The notes beneath the pieces were generated by a model, which was not told the origin of the DNA, made no database searches, and saw only the letters and a list, made by a program, of their open reading frames with translations. From an uncultured Prevotellaceae bacterium (GTDB lineage: Bacteria; Bacteroidota; Bacteroidia; Bacteroidales; Bacteroidaceae), in NCBI GenBank assembly GCA_947174945.1, contig CAMWKZ010000010.1, forward strand, positions 1-64,000: a DNA stretch of 64,000 nt, in the 5' to 3' direction. The position numbers were made by a program, and so were the translations under genes. Each line of letters begins with the position of its first letter. Position 1 is the first letter of the stretch. This document shows, in pieces, positions 1-8,456 of this stretch.

Positions 1-128
1 TTGTTAATTGTTTTTGTTTGTCTCTTTTCCCTCTTGGGAGTGCCTCGCTGAGCGACGGCCGTACCTCCCCTGTTGTCATGTACTGTCTGTTTCTTACTCC
101 TATTTATTTAAATGGTTACACATATTTA
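1..128. other. Window-edge region, no confident gene
   Basis: No gene is supported here. On the minus strand an ATG at 79 opens a reading frame that stays open to the window edge (about 26 codons, starting MTTGEVRPSLSEALPRGK), but it has no family signal and a low-complexity K/Q-rich end. It could be the start of a gene lying outside the window or chance. The segment lies downstream of higA and contains an imperfect GGGAG...CTCCC inverted repeat around 35-69 without a T-run. Confidence 0.25.
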
Positions 129-494
129 TTATACACCAAGTACGATAGACGGTGAAATGTTCAATCTTTGACTTATCAGCCTTCCAATCTTTAGGGTAGG
201 CTCACTCTTTCCCGTTACGATGTCGCTAACTCTGGCAGGGCTTAGGCCGAGTAGCTCCGATAGTTTCGACTGAGTAATCCCCATTTCAAACATCCGTAAC
301 TTTATTACCTCTGCCAGAGAAGGAGCTTCTACGGGATAATGTTCATGCTCGTATTCTGCTACCATTTCAGATATAAGGTCAAGTTCCAGCATGTTCTTGT
401 CGTCTGCTGGTGTTTCATTGCTTACTATCTTCAGCAATTCTTCAATACGGTCGCAAGCTGCTGCGTATTGCTTCTCGTTCTTTATCTGTGCCAT
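129..494 (-). CDS. higA: HigA-type antitoxin, XRE-family helix-turn-helix
   Basis: Predicted DNA-binding antitoxin of a HigBA type II toxin-antitoxin system. It would neutralise the toxin encoded just upstream and repress their shared promoter. The 121-residue protein has an acidic N-terminal half (about 1-60) and an XRE-type HTH at about 65-115, seen as GITQSKLSELLGLSPARVSDIVTGKSEPT followed by LISQRLNIS. The toxin gene ends 3 bases upstream, and the toxin-first order is typical of higBA, unlike most type II systems. A strong -33/-7 promoter lies ahead of the toxin gene. The HTH is clear; pairing with a HigB-like partner makes the antitoxin reading likely. Confidence 0.8.
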   Translation of the reverse strand: MAQIKNEKQYAAACDRIEELLKIVSNETPADDKNMLELDLISEMVAEYEHEHYPVEAPSLAEVIKLRMFEMGITQSKLSELLGLSPARVSDIVTGKSEPTLKIGRLISQRLNISPSIVLGV

Positions 495-497
495 AGG

Positions 498-794
498 TTA
501 TATATCTTTAATATTCTTGATTTCATCATATTCTTTGTGAGTACCAACAAATCTCATAAAGACCGTTTTAATGGCAAAAACTATTCGGGCTACAACCCTG
601 TAGTGGTTGCCTTTCACATTGAACACATATCTGTCATTGCCAACATAGTCGACTGAGTTGAATGTTTCTTTTATGTCGGCAAAAGTTGACCAATCTGCAT
701 TTTCTGTCTTTTTATGCCATTCTCGCAAAGCTACATCCGCATCAGTATGCCCAGCGATAAACTCACGTATCATTTTGAATGAAATAACTCTCAT
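498..794 (-). CDS. higB: HigB-like mRNA interferase toxin
   Basis: Predicted RelE-fold, ribosome-dependent mRNA interferase of the HigB family. Such toxins cleave mRNA on translating ribosomes when the antitoxin is degraded. The 98-residue length fits. The family's recognisable core is visible: an N-terminal segment ending in ALREWHKKTENADW, a central VDYVGNDRYVFNVKGNHYRVVARI strand-rich stretch, and the C-terminal FMRFVGTHKEYDEI motif. The ATG at 794 is 17 bases downstream of a TATCTTTG -7 box. The gene is followed after 3 bases by higA, so the two are co-transcribed and likely autoregulated. Confidence 0.85.
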   Translation of the reverse strand: MRVISFKMIREFIAGHTDADVALREWHKKTENADWSTFADIKETFNSVDYVGNDRYVFNVKGNHYRVVARIVFAIKTVFMRFVGTHKEYDEIKNIKDI

Positions 795-811
795 ATTTGA
801 TAATTATGGTG

Positions 812-842
812 CAAAGATACGGAATGTAATCTAAAAAGCAAA
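812..842 (-). promoter_or_regulatory. Bacteroidota promoter for higBA
   Basis: On the minus strand a TTTG -33 box (839-842) and a TATCTTTG -7 box (812-819) are separated by 19 bases. This matches the TTTG-N19-21-TAnnTTTG consensus used by the Bacteroidota primary sigma factor. Transcription should start near 806 and give a short leader of about 12 nt. Confidence 0.8.
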
Positions 843-905
843 ATGTTTTTCTAAAAAACTGAATATATTCTTAAGTGTTGTCTTTGAGAGAAAAGGGTAA
901 AGAAT

Positions 906-1712
906 CTACGGCATAGATTCCACCATCAAGTCTTTTCTGCCTATCAGGCTGAAAATAGTTATGGTGTTGTCTTCATTGAGGATGCGGAGTGTGCGGAGAA
1001 TTTCATTCAGCGTAGAGCCACTGGTGGTTACGTCGTCAATGACCAGAATGTTTTGGTGCCTGATGGATGTGCAAAGTTGCTCATCCTCTTTGCTGGCAAA
1101 GCGAAGGAAGCTCATCATATAAGGACGAAAGCGGCTCTTTTTCACATCCTTAGCTATTGTGAAATAGTCTTTTTGATGGATAAGGTTAAGCATATCATTA
1201 ATGGAATCCTTGACCTGTTCCTTTTGGGCTTCGGTATAGCGCGGTCTGCCATTCTCTAAAACATCGTTTAGATATTGCTTTTCGTATGCCTCCATGTCAA
1301 AGGATATGTTGGTAGGCAATGCCTTGACCAACTCCATCTCATGTAATGAGGGCTGGGCAAAACGGTAGATATAGCGAAGCATATACTGGTTGACTTTGCT
1401 GGATGACTCAGGCATCACTACAAGGTCGTAGTCGTAGAGGTTGATATGGTGGCTGAGATTATCAACGGCTTTCTTGATGAACTGCGTCAGGTTTGGGTTG
1501 TTTTGCAGGTCATGGGTGAACTTGACATATTTGATGAAGGCTGTGCGCACGGCTCCGTCAACCTGCTCACCAAATTCATATCCATAGTAGAAGCATCGTC
1601 CAAATGCCTCTACCTGATAGCTGTCACCTGTCAGACTGACAATATCTTCGGCTCCGTCGTGCTCAAAGTCGAACACAAACTGTTGTTCTTCATCGTTGAA
1701 TGTTACGCCCAT
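906..1712 (-). CDS. Phosphoribosyltransferase-like protein
   Basis: Protein of about 268 residues with a C-terminal type I phosphoribosyltransferase-like fold. The PRPP-binding signature is visible near the C-terminus as ILVIDDVTTSGSTLNEI, followed by a final strand (ITIFSLIGR). An upstream strand (YDLVVMPESSSKVNQYMLRYI) looks like the substrate-loop side of the fold. The N-terminal ~100 residues are not recognised. I place the start at the ATG at 1712: it has an AAAGAGG ribosome-binding-like stretch upstream, and the longer alternative at 1745 lies inside the predicted -7 box (1743-1750). The substrate is unknown. A ComF-like or nucleobase-salvage role is possible but not shown. Confidence 0.6.
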   Translation of the reverse strand: MGVTFNDEEQQFVFDFEHDGAEDIVSLTGDSYQVEAFGRCFYYGYEFGEQVDGAVRTAFIKYVKFTHDLQNNPNLTQFIKKAVDNLSHHINLYDYDLVVMPESSSKVNQYMLRYIYRFAQPSLHEMELVKALPTNISFDMEAYEKQYLNDVLENGRPRYTEAQKEQVKDSINDMLNLIHQKDYFTIAKDVKKSRFRPYMMSFLRFASKEDEQLCTSIRHQNILVIDDVTTSGSTLNEILRTLRILNEDNTITIFSLIGRKDLMVESMP

Positions 1713-1742
1713 AATAATACATTCCTCTTTTAATTGTGTTGG

Positions 1743-1750
1743 CAAAGATA
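1743..1750 (-). promoter_or_regulatory. -7 box ahead of the phosphoribosyltransferase gene
   Basis: TATCTTTG on the minus strand, about 30 bases upstream of the ATG at 1712. No clear TTTG -33 box is seen. It argues against the upstream in-frame start at 1745. Confidence 0.55.
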
Positions 1751-1804
1751 GTGATTATTTCTGAAACAGAGAAAGATTTATCGGGATATTTTGCAATAGA
1801 TACA

Positions 1805-1844
1805 AACAAATGGGATGCACATAAAACAGTGCATCCCATTTGTT
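1805..1844 (-). terminator. Terminator of the serC-serA operon
   Basis: Perfect 16-bp inverted repeat (1805-1820 with 1829-1844), 8-base loop, followed on the minus strand by a T-rich stretch (TTTGTTTGTAT). It lies 22 bases after the serA stop codon. Confidence 0.8.
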
Positions 1845-1865
1845 ATTTTAGGTATGTAAACCTGA

Positions 1866-2783
1866 TTACTTGTTTACTTGGAACTTGGTGTCGCCGTCCT
1901 TGAAGAAGGCGTTAATCTGACGGGCAGCAGCAATACCAGCGTTGGTGTTGGCCTCAGCAGTCTGGGCACCCATCTTCTTTGGTGTTGAGAAGTAGCGACC
2001 CTCGAACTTCTTAAAGTCATCGTTGGCATCGGGCATGATGTCTGTAACGAACTTCAGGTCTTCGCGCTCCTCCATCAGTTTCAGCAGTTCTGGCTCGTTG
2101 ATAACCTCCTTGCGGGCGGTGTTTACGAGGATGCCACCCTTCTTGAGCTTGCCTACCAGTGCATAGTTGATGCTCTGCTTAGTCTCTGGTGTTGCAGGAA
2201 TGTGAAGCGATACCACGTCGCACTGCTCGAACAGGGCTTCCTGATTAGCTACAGCGTGAACGCCGTCTTTCTCAATAACCTCTGCAGGGCAGAAAGCGTC
2301 GTAGGCGTAAACATCCATACCGAAGCCCTTGGCGACGCGAGCCACGTTGCGGCCTACGTTACCATAGGCGAGAATGCCCAGTTTCTTACCCATCAGCTCT
2401 GTACCAGCCTTGCCATTGTAGAAGTTACGGACGGCAAACACCAGCAGACCGAACACCAGTTCAGCTACGGCGTTAGCATTCTGTCCCGGTGTGTTCTCAG
2501 CCACTACGTTGTGGGCGGTAGCGGCAGCAAGGTCAATATTGTCGTAACCAGCACCAGCGCGAACCACAATCTTCAGCTGCTTAGCAGCATCAAGCACCTC
2601 AGCATCCACCTTGTCCGAGCGAATAATCAGTGCGTCGGCATCCTTCACAGCGTCCAGCAGCTGTGCTTTCTCTGTATATTTCTCCAGTAGGGCCAGCTCG
2701 TTGCCTGCGGCTTCTACCTCAGCCTTGATGCCAGCAACGGCTGCTGCTGCAAAAGGCTTTTCAGTTGCTACTAATACTTTCAT
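1866..2783 (-). CDS. serA: D-3-phosphoglycerate dehydrogenase, short type IIIK-like form
   Basis: First enzyme of serine biosynthesis, oxidising 3-phosphoglycerate to 3-phosphohydroxypyruvate with NAD in the cytoplasm. At 305 residues it has only the substrate- and NAD-binding domains, without the C-terminal ACT regulatory domain. The nucleotide-binding region is seen at about 133-160 (LAYGNVGRNVA), the HIPATPETK loop at about 195, and the catalytic Arg in VNTARKEV. The usual catalytic His of the TPHxGxxT motif is replaced by Lys (STPKKMGAQT), the hallmark of the type IIIK class known from Bacteroides. It lies 40 bases downstream of serC and is followed by a strong terminator, so the operon is serC-serA. 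Confidence 0.93.
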   Translation of the reverse strand: MKVLVATEKPFAAAAVAGIKAEVEAAGNELALLEKYTEKAQLLDAVKDADALIIRSDKVDAEVLDAAKQLKIVVRAGAGYDNIDLAAATAHNVVAENTPGQNANAVAELVFGLLVFAVRNFYNGKAGTELMGKKLGILAYGNVGRNVARVAKGFGMDVYAYDAFCPAEVIEKDGVHAVANQEALFEQCDVVSLHIPATPETKQSINYALVGKLKKGGILVNTARKEVINEPELLKLMEEREDLKFVTDIMPDANDDFKKFEGRYFSTPKKMGAQTAEANTNAGIAAARQINAFFKDGDTKFQVNK

Positions 2784-2823
2784 CTTACTATAAAGTTAAA
2801 GTTCAGACTTTCAAGTTCAAGAT

Positions 2824-3891
2824 TTAGTGATTAGCCTCGAACTCCTTCATGCATGCTACGAGTGCCTGACAGCCTTCGATGGTCTGGGCATTGTAGCAGC
2901 TGGCGCGGAAGCCGCCTACTGAGCGATGCCCCTTTATGCCGACCATACCCTTTGAGGTAGCGAAGTCGAGGAAATCTTTCTCCAGTTCCTTGTACTCGTC
3001 GTTCATCACGAAGCAGATGTTCATCAGCGAGCGGTCCTCTGTATTGGCCGTGCCACGGAACAACTTGTTTCGGTCAATCTCACCGTAAACAATCTCTGCA
3101 CGCTGCTGAGCCAGCTTATCCATAGCCTCTACGCCGCCGTTTTTCTTGAGCCAGCGCAGGTTCTCCAGTGCCGAGTAAATAGGCACCACGGGAGGTGTGT
3201 TGAACATAGAGCCTTTGTCAACATGAGTGCGGTAGTCGAGCATAGTGGGAATCTCGCGGGGAGCGCGACCCAGTGCGTCGTCCTTGACAATAACGATAGT
3301 AACACCTGCCATAGCGAGGTTCTTCTGGGCACCAGCATAGATAACGTCGTACTTGGCAACGTCAACAGGGCGTGAGAAGATGTCGCTGGACATATCGGCA
3401 ATCATTCGTACAGGAACGTCAAACTCCTTGCGAATCTCTGTACCATAGATGGTGTTGTTAGTGGTAACGTGCAGGTAGTCGGCATCGGCAGGTACCGTCC
3501 AGTCCTTCGGAATAAAGGTATAGTTGGCATCGGCTGAAGAAGCTACCTCAACAACCTCGCCAAACAACTTAGCTTCCTTCATGGCCTTCTTAGCCCATAC
3601 ACCTGTATTCAGGTAGGCTGCCTTCTTGATGAGGAAGTTGTAGGGAATCATGCAGAACTCCAGTGAGGCACCGCCACCCAAGAAGATGACTGAATAACCC
3701 TCTGGAACGGAGAGCAGTTCCTTGACAAGTGCTACAGCCTCGTCAACAACGGGCTGGAAGTCCTTTGCACGGTGGCTAATCTCCATCAGAGAGAGACCAG
3801 AGCCATTGAAGTCTAAACACTGCTGGGCGGTCTTCTCAATAACCTCGCGGGGAAGCATGGAAGGACCTGCGTTAAAGTTGTACTTCTTCAT
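2824..3891 (-). CDS. serC: Phosphoserine aminotransferase
   Basis: PLP-dependent class V aminotransferase converting 3-phosphohydroxypyruvate to phosphoserine, the second step of serine biosynthesis; members often also act in PLP biosynthesis. The 355-residue length is normal. The N-terminal [14 protein letters not shown] motif and LSLMEISHR follow the SerC pattern. The PLP-binding Lys is in the YAGAQKNLA motif near residue 195, and the C-terminal [15 protein letters not shown] motif closes the active site. It is the first gene of the serC-serA operon and has its own -33/-7 promoter about 57 bases upstream. Confidence 0.97.
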   Translation of the reverse strand: MKKYNFNAGPSMLPREVIEKTAQQCLDFNGSGLSLMEISHRAKDFQPVVDEAVALVKELLSVPEGYSVIFLGGGASLEFCMIPYNFLIKKAAYLNTGVWAKKAMKEAKLFGEVVEVASSADANYTFIPKDWTVPADADYLHVTTNNTIYGTEIRKEFDVPVRMIADMSSDIFSRPVDVAKYDVIYAGAQKNLAMAGVTIVIVKDDALGRAPREIPTMLDYRTHVDKGSMFNTPPVVPIYSALENLRWLKKNGGVEAMDKLAQQRAEIVYGEIDRNKLFRGTANTEDRSLMNICFVMNDEYKELEKDFLDFATSKGMVGIKGHRSVGGFRASCYNAQTIEGCQALVACMKEFEANH

Positions 3892-3947
3892 TTTTGTTTG
3901 TGTTTTGATTTATTTGTGATACGTTCTTTATCTTATTATATTCGGTG

Positions 3948-3979
3948 CGAAATTACACTTTTTATTTGAATTGGGCAAA
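3948..3979 (-). promoter_or_regulatory. Promoter of serC-serA
   Basis: Minus-strand TTTG -33 box (3976-3979), 20-base spacer, and TAATTTCG (3948-3955), one base off the TAnnTTTG consensus. Confidence 0.6.
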
Positions 3980-4045
3980 TAATTCAAGCAGGAATTAAGT
4001 GCTTGACGTGTTTTTCTTTCGTTTTGTTAAGTCGGCCTTGCAAAA

Positions 4046-5380
4046 TCATCGCACGGGTTCAATGATAGTCCTTATGCCTTTGATTTTCTCCCCCTGTGTC
4101 TGGCGGAGTACTTGCTGTAGCCGCTCACGGCGCACGGCCACATAGGCATAGCGGTCTTTCACATCAATGCGTCCAATCTCGTCGGCCTTCAGACCGCCTG
4201 TCTTGCAGAGGAACCCTACAATATCGCCTTTCGATATTTTGTCCTTCTTGCCCTTGCCGATGTAGAGGGTGCCCATGCGGGGTAACGGTGGTTGCTGAGT
4301 AGGCTGGGGCTCTGTCTCGGTGTAGGGAACAACGTCGCCTTCCACGTATGAGGGGATGTGTTCCCCGCTGTTGAGGATGAAGAACGTGCGGCCAGTAGTG
4401 TCCCATCGGGCGGTGCGCCCCACGCGATGAATATAGCCGTCCTCGCTCTCAGGCAGGTGGTAGTGGATGATGTTCTGGATATTGGGAATGTCAAGGCCAC
4501 GCGATGCCAAGTCGGTGCTGACCAGTACGTTGGCTGAGCCATTGCTGAACTTGTACAGGGCATCCTCGCGCTGTTTCTGCTCCAGTCCGCCGTGGAAGCA
4601 ACTGGTAACGAACCCTTGCTGACGCAGATAGTTATCTACACGTTCCACCGAATCGCGATAGTTCAGGAATACGATACTGCTCTCGTTGCCAAAGCCCAGC
4701 AATAGCTGGCGTAGCGTGTCGAGCTTGTCCTTTAGGGGGCTACGCACCTCGTAGAGCGTGACGCGCTCAGAGGTCTGCTCGTCATCGGAGCGGAAGTCAA
4801 TCAGTGTACCCTTCTTGCCCATATTGACAAACAGGGGAATCTCCTCGGCACTGGTGGCAGAGAGCAGGATGCGACGCTGCAAACCTGACAGGCTCTTGAT
4901 GAGCCGTTGCATCTCGCCTTGAAATCCCATTTCCAAACACTTGTCAAACTCGTCAATAACGAGGTAGCGTATGTGATAGCGTGCAATGTTCTCCTTTTCC
5001 AAATGGTCGTTCAAACGGCCAGGTGTGCCAAACACGATTTGTGGTTTCACGTCTTTTAGCACACGGTGCTCGTCCATAGCAGCTCGTCCGCCGTAACAAC
5101 TAACGGAACGAAAGCCACTGCCCATGCTTTTCAGAACATTATCCGACTGCAAAGCCAGTTCACGACCGGGGGTTACGACCATTGCCTGCACCTCCGCGCT
5201 ATCGCTGTTGAGCAGTTGCAACAGAGGTAGCATATAAGCCAAGGTCTTGCCCGAACCAGTGGGGGATAGTAAAACAACATCACCGTCGGAGCCTTGTATG
5301 GCTTCGGCGGCGTGTTGCTGCATCTCGTTAAGTTGTTCGATGCGGAGTTTACTCAGAATCTTCTGTATGTCCACACCCAT
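4046..5380 (-). CDS. DEAD-box RNA helicase, DbpA-like
   Basis: ATP-dependent RNA helicase, probably acting in ribosome assembly. In the 444-residue protein Walker A is SPTGSGKT (39-46), motif Ia is TPGREL, motif Ib TPGR, motif II is DEFD (143-146) instead of DEAD, motif III is SAT (174-176), and motif VI is HRVGRTAR (318-325). The C-terminal ~75 residues (MGTLYIGKGKKDKI ... DRYAYVAV) resemble the DbpA RNA-binding domain, which in E. coli DbpA binds a 23S rRNA hairpin. It is the third gene of a minus-strand run after the small membrane protein and the OmpH-like lipoprotein. The DEFD variant is uncommon but conservative at the metal-binding acidic positions. Confidence 0.85.
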   Translation of the reverse strand: MGVDIQKILSKLRIEQLNEMQQHAAEAIQGSDGDVVLLSPTGSGKTLAYMLPLLQLLNSDSAEVQAMVVTPGRELALQSDNVLKSMGSGFRSVSCYGGRAAMDEHRVLKDVKPQIVFGTPGRLNDHLEKENIARYHIRYLVIDEFDKCLEMGFQGEMQRLIKSLSGLQRRILLSATSAEEIPLFVNMGKKGTLIDFRSDDEQTSERVTLYEVRSPLKDKLDTLRQLLLGFGNESSIVFLNYRDSVERVDNYLRQQGFVTSCFHGGLEQKQREDALYKFSNGSANVLVSTDLASRGLDIPNIQNIIHYHLPESEDGYIHRVGRTARWDTTGRTFFILNSGEHIPSYVEGDVVPYTETEPQPTQQPPLPRMGTLYIGKGKKDKISKGDIVGFLCKTGGLKADEIGRIDVKDRYAYVAVRRERLQQVLRQTQGEKIKGIRTIIEPVR

Positions 5381-5408
5381 CTTGATTGATGATTTGACGT
5401 TCTACAAT

Positions 5409-6023
5409 TTATTTCTTTGCTTCGTCCTTCTTGGCTTCAGCTTTCAGCGTTGACTTGTAGTGCTTGTTCAAGCCGTTGATGATGTCGCTGGTGATGTCGA
5501 AGCGCTTGCTGGCATACAGGATGTTATCGCCCTGCTTGGTCAGGATGAGGTCGTATTTCTTATCCTTGTTATAAGCAGCCAAGAAATGCTGCAACGAGTC
5601 GCGCAATCCTTCGTTGTATTTTGCCGTCTCGTTAGCCAGCTCGTTTTCCAGACGGGCCTGCAACTCTTGCAGGCTCTGCTGCTGGCGCTGGATGGCAGCC
5701 TGCTGGCTCTCGGCCTGCTCACGGCTGGTAAAGCCGTTGTTGTTCAGCTTCTGCTGGAAGTTCTGCATGGCACTCTGCAGAGCCTGACCCTTCTGGTTCA
5801 GGGTGTTGCGGGCATTATTGCTCTTCTTTTGCAGAATCAGGGTGAACTCCTTGCAGAACTCATATTGAGTCATCAGCGAGTCAACCTCGACATAAGCGAT
5901 TTTCATTCCGCCAGTAGCATTGTCAGCGGCAGTAGCAGGTTGGTCGTCCATCTTAGGACTTGCGTTGTTGCACGAAGCCAGTGCTACTACGGCAGCAGCG
6001 GCCATCATCATGTACTTTTTCAT
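5409..6023 (-). CDS. OmpH/Skp-family lipoprotein
   Basis: Predicted periplasmic chaperone-like lipoprotein of the OmpH/Skp family, which in other bacteria holds outer-membrane proteins in transit. The signal peptide ends in a lipobox (VALASC, Cys at about 18). After a low-complexity linker comes the family's opening strand (KIAYVEVDSLMTQYEF), then a long coiled coil rich in Q/E/N (about 65-150), then a C-terminal strand region (YDLILTKQGDNILYASKRFDIT) and a Lys/Ala/Glu tail. It sits between a small membrane protein gene (24 bases upstream) and the DbpA-like helicase (28 bases downstream). Lipid anchoring and the C-terminal charged tail differ from soluble Skp. Confidence 0.8.
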   Translation of the reverse strand: MKKYMMMAAAAVVALASCNNASPKMDDQPATAADNATGGMKIAYVEVDSLMTQYEFCKEFTLILQKKSNNARNTLNQKGQALQSAMQNFQQKLNNNGFTSREQAESQQAAIQRQQQSLQELQARLENELANETAKYNEGLRDSLQHFLAAYNKDKKYDLILTKQGDNILYASKRFDITSDIINGLNKHYKSTLKAEAKKDEAKK

Positions 6024-6047
6024 TTCTTCTTTTTGTTTATTTGATTT

Positions 6048-6263
6048 TCAATATTTCGATTTCTCTGCGACGGAAAACTTGCTACGTTGGCGCATCTCGC
6101 GGTCTTGGTCCATCACGCAGTGGATGCCGCGTTCACGCATGGCTTGACTGTCGTGAATGTGCTGTGAACTAAAGGTTCCGTTCTTGCGGAAAATCAGTTT
6201 CACGCAGAAAAAAGCCATGCCGATAGCAATTATTAACGTACTCAATAGCAATATTTCCATCAT
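6048..6263 (-). CDS. Small single-pass membrane protein, conserved type
   Basis: Protein of 71 residues with one N-terminal transmembrane helix (EILLLSTLIIAIGMAFFCVKLIF) and a polar cytoplasmic tail containing MRERGIHCVMDQDREMR. No function is known to me. There are two adjacent ATG codons (6263 and 6260). A -7 box (6284-6291) lies about 20 bases upstream, so this is the first gene of the run that continues into the OmpH-like and helicase genes. Confidence 0.7.
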   Translation of the reverse strand: MMEILLLSTLIIAIGMAFFCVKLIFRKNGTFSSQHIHDSQAMRERGIHCVMDQDREMRQRSKFSVAEKSKY

Positions 6264-6270
6264 AAATGAT

Positions 6271-6278
6271 TAATTTTG
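6271..6278 (+). promoter_or_regulatory. -7 box of pepD
   Basis: TAATTTTG on the plus strand, 58 bases ahead of the pepD ATG. Only 5 bases separate it from the opposing minus-strand -7 box, so the two polymerase sites must overlap and may exclude each other. Confidence 0.6.
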
Positions 6279-6283
6279 CGGTG

Positions 6284-6291
6284 CAAAGTTA
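6284..6291 (-). promoter_or_regulatory. -7 box of the small membrane protein operon
   Basis: TAACTTTG on the minus strand, with a CAAT (ATTG) about 19 bases upstream as a weak -33 element. It is divergent from the pepD promoter. Confidence 0.6.
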
Positions 6292-6336
6292 AGCAAATAA
6301 TTGCGAAAACCAATAAAATAAACATTAATTAATAAA

Positions 6337-7797
6337 ATGAATAAAAGTGAGTTAAAACCTGCTGTTGTCTTCGAACAGTTTGCGAAGATTAACCAGATTC
6401 CACGCCCCTCGAAGCGTGAGGAGAAGATGATTGAGTACCTAAAGACATGGGGTGAGAGCCACGGACTGGACACCAAGGTGGACGAGACGGGTAACGTCAT
6501 CATACGCAAGGCGGCCACCCCAGGCATGGAAAACCGCAAGACTGTCATCCTGCAAAGTCACATGGATATGGTGTGCGACAAGCTGGTGGACTATGAGATA
6601 GACTTCGACCGTGACCCCATCAAGACCTATATTGATGGCGAATGGCTGACGGCTGAGGGTACGACGCTGGGTGCTGACGACGGCATTGGCTGTGCTATGG
6701 AGCTGGCTGTGCTGGAGTCTACGGATATTGAGCATGGTCCTATTGAGTGTGTCTTTACGCGCGACGAGGAAACAGGACTGACGGGTGCCGAGGGCATGAA
6801 GGCCGGATTTATGACGGGCGACTACCTGATTAACCTTGACTCTGAGGACGAGGGTGAGATATTCGTGTCGTGTGCTGGTGGTCGCAATACGACGGCTAAG
6901 TTTAGCTTCCAGCGCGAAGAGGCTCCGCAGGGTTCCTTCTTCCTGCGTGCCCAGTTGAAAGGATTGGTAGGCGGTCACTCAGGCGACGATATCAACAAGC
7001 AGCGGGCTAACGCCATCAAGTTGCTGGGTCGCTTCCTGTTCCAGACCATGCAGCGCTACGAGGGTGTCCGTCTGGCTGAGTTTAACTCTGGCAAGATGCA
7101 CAACGCCATTCCTCGTGACGGTCAGTTTGTTATTGCTGTGCCCGATGCCGTAAAGGAGAACGTTAAGGCCGACTGGAATGTATTTGCATCCGACGTTGAG
7201 GAGGAGTTCCACGTAACGGACACGCAGATGGTATGGACTATGGAGTCGACCGATGCCCAGCCTGTCATTGAGGCTCAGGTGGCTCGTCGTTTTGTCTATG
7301 CCCTGCAGGCTGTTGACAATGGTATCTACGCCATCTGTCAAGACCCTGAACTGAACGGCATGGTAGAGACTTCGTCGAACATCGCCAGCATTGAGACTTC
7401 AGAGACGGAGATTAACATCGTATCGTCGCAGCGTTCTAACGTTATGTCGAACCTTGACAATATGTGTGCCACTATTGAGGCTTGCTTTGCACTGGCTGGT
7501 GCCGAGGTGAAGCACTCCGACGGCTATCCAGCTTGGAAGATGCGCGCTCATAGCGACCTGCAGAAACTCGTCCGCGATTCCTATGTCCGCCTGTTTGGCA
7601 AGGAGCCTGTGGTTCGGGGCATCCATGCTGGTTTGGAGTGTGGCCTCTTCTCCGAGCGTTATCCTAACCTTGACATGGTGTCGTTTGGGCCTACGCTGCG
7701 TTTTGTTCACACCCCTGACGAGCGGTTGCTGATTCCTACCGTCCAGATGGTTTGGGACCACCTGCTTGATGTCCTGAAGAACATTCCCCAGAAGTAA
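6337..7797 (+). CDS. pepD: Cytosolic dipeptidase PepD (Xaa-His type, M20 family)
   Basis: Zinc aminoacyl-histidine dipeptidase of the M20 family, releasing amino acids from dipeptides such as beta-Ala-His or X-His. The 486-residue length is normal. Metal and catalytic residues are visible: QSHMDMV (His75, Asp77), LGADDGIG (Asp114/115), RDEETGLTGA (Glu144/145), the LNLDSEDEGEI-like segment after 165, and a C-terminal HAGLECG motif with the last metal-ligand region. The lid/dimerisation domain is inserted at about 205-380 (GGHSGDDI at its start). The following lipoprotein gene overlaps its stop codon by one base, so they are co-transcribed. Confidence 0.93.
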   Translation: MNKSELKPAVVFEQFAKINQIPRPSKREEKMIEYLKTWGESHGLDTKVDETGNVIIRKAATPGMENRKTVILQSHMDMVCDKLVDYEIDFDRDPIKTYIDGEWLTAEGTTLGADDGIGCAMELAVLESTDIEHGPIECVFTRDEETGLTGAEGMKAGFMTGDYLINLDSEDEGEIFVSCAGGRNTTAKFSFQREEAPQGSFFLRAQLKGLVGGHSGDDINKQRANAIKLLGRFLFQTMQRYEGVRLAEFNSGKMHNAIPRDGQFVIAVPDAVKENVKADWNVFASDVEEEFHVTDTQMVWTMESTDAQPVIEAQVARRFVYALQAVDNGIYAICQDPELNGMVETSSNIASIETSETEINIVSSQRSNVMSNLDNMCATIEACFALAGAEVKHSDGYPAWKMRAHSDLQKLVRDSYVRLFGKEPVVRGIHAGLECGLFSERYPNLDMVSFGPTLRFVHTPDERLLIPTVQMVWDHLLDVLKNIPQK

Positions 7798-8144
7798 TGA
7801 AGAACGCCCTATATATAATAATAGGTGTAGCTCTGTTGCTGTTCGCCTCTTGCGGACGGCAACAGCAGGCCAAGTCAGCTGTTAAGGATTTCGTTGACCA
7901 GCAGTTACGGCAACAGGACGTTAGTTATCTTGACTTCTCCGCTGTCGATTCCACCCGTGCCGTTACCGATTCGCTGGTTCAGGCAATGCGCAAGAGGGTA
8001 GGGGGCAGCGTGCAATATCAAGAGCGCACAGGCAGCACTCTGTTGCACATCCGCGCCCAGTACGTGACGGAAGGCGACACCCTGAGTGCCACCTTCTATC
8101 TGGACCCTCAGACGATGGGCGTTGTAGCCTATAAGAAAAACTGA
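7797..8144 (+). CDS. Small lipoprotein of unknown function
   Basis: Protein of 115 residues with a signal peptide and lipobox (LLLFASCGR, Cys at about 19). The mature part is a short alpha/beta domain (about 30-115), ending in TLSATFYLDPQTMGVVAYKKN. No family is recognised. Its ATG overlaps the pepD stop codon (TAATG), implying translational coupling. After its stop codon begins the 22-bp-periodic array at 8156. Confidence 0.65.
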   Translation: MKNALYIIIGVALLLFASCGRQQQAKSAVKDFVDQQLRQQDVSYLDFSAVDSTRAVTDSLVQAMRKRVGGSVQYQERTGSTLLHIRAQYVTEGDTLSATFYLDPQTMGVVAYKKN

Positions 8145-8155
8145 TTAAAAACAGG

Positions 8156-8397
8156 TTCAGGGCGGCCGCCCTGAATGTTGAGGGCGACCGCTCCATTCAT
8201 TAAGGGCGGCCGCCCTTAATCATAAGCACGGGCGCTCTACGACCAGAGCGAGCCGTTCCGTCACCCGGCGGGAACGGCTCCTTATCCCTCTCCGAGCGTC
8301 TGTTTATCCCTTCCCGAGATACTCCGCACCATGTAAAGAGCTACTCCGCACGATGTGCGGAGCCGTTTGGCATGATGTGCGAAGCGGCTTACGCTTT
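8156..8397 (+). repeat. Array A: eleven 22-bp quasi-palindromic units
   Basis: Exactly 242 bp, divisible into eleven units of 22 bp starting at 8156. Each unit is centred on a short near-palindrome whose core changes gradually along the array: GGGCGGCCGCCC in units 1 and 3, GGGCGACCGCTC in unit 2, GAGCCGTTCC and GGAACGGCTC in the middle, CCGAGATACTCC and GTGCGGAG towards the end. Neighbouring units can also pair with one another (8250-8259 with 8271-8280; 8344-8351 with 8355-8362). The region is non-coding. It aligns collinearly, in inverted orientation, with array B over about 160 bp. It lies between the small lipoprotein gene and the candidate 6S RNA promoter. Confidence 0.85.
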
Positions 8398-8421
8398 TCG
8401 TCACTTTTTGCACCGAATAGT

Positions 8422-8451
8422 ATTGTAGTTACAGAAAATTTCGTAAATTTG
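8422..8451 (+). promoter_or_regulatory. Promoter of the structured RNA
   Basis: TAAATTTG -7 box at 8444-8451 with ATTG at 8422-8425 as a possible -33 element (18-base spacer). It predicts a transcript start near 8457, right at the first hairpin. Confidence 0.6.
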
Positions 8452-8456
8452 CAGCC

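Noticed and set aside
1..79. Minus-strand partial gene at the window start
   Set aside because: It has about 26 codons, no family motif and low-complexity composition; kept only as a low-confidence note.
8156..8220. Integron attC or rho-independent terminator reading of the GGGCGGCCGCCC palindromes
   Set aside because: There is no T-run and no integrase, and the palindromes fall in the 22-bp frame of array A.
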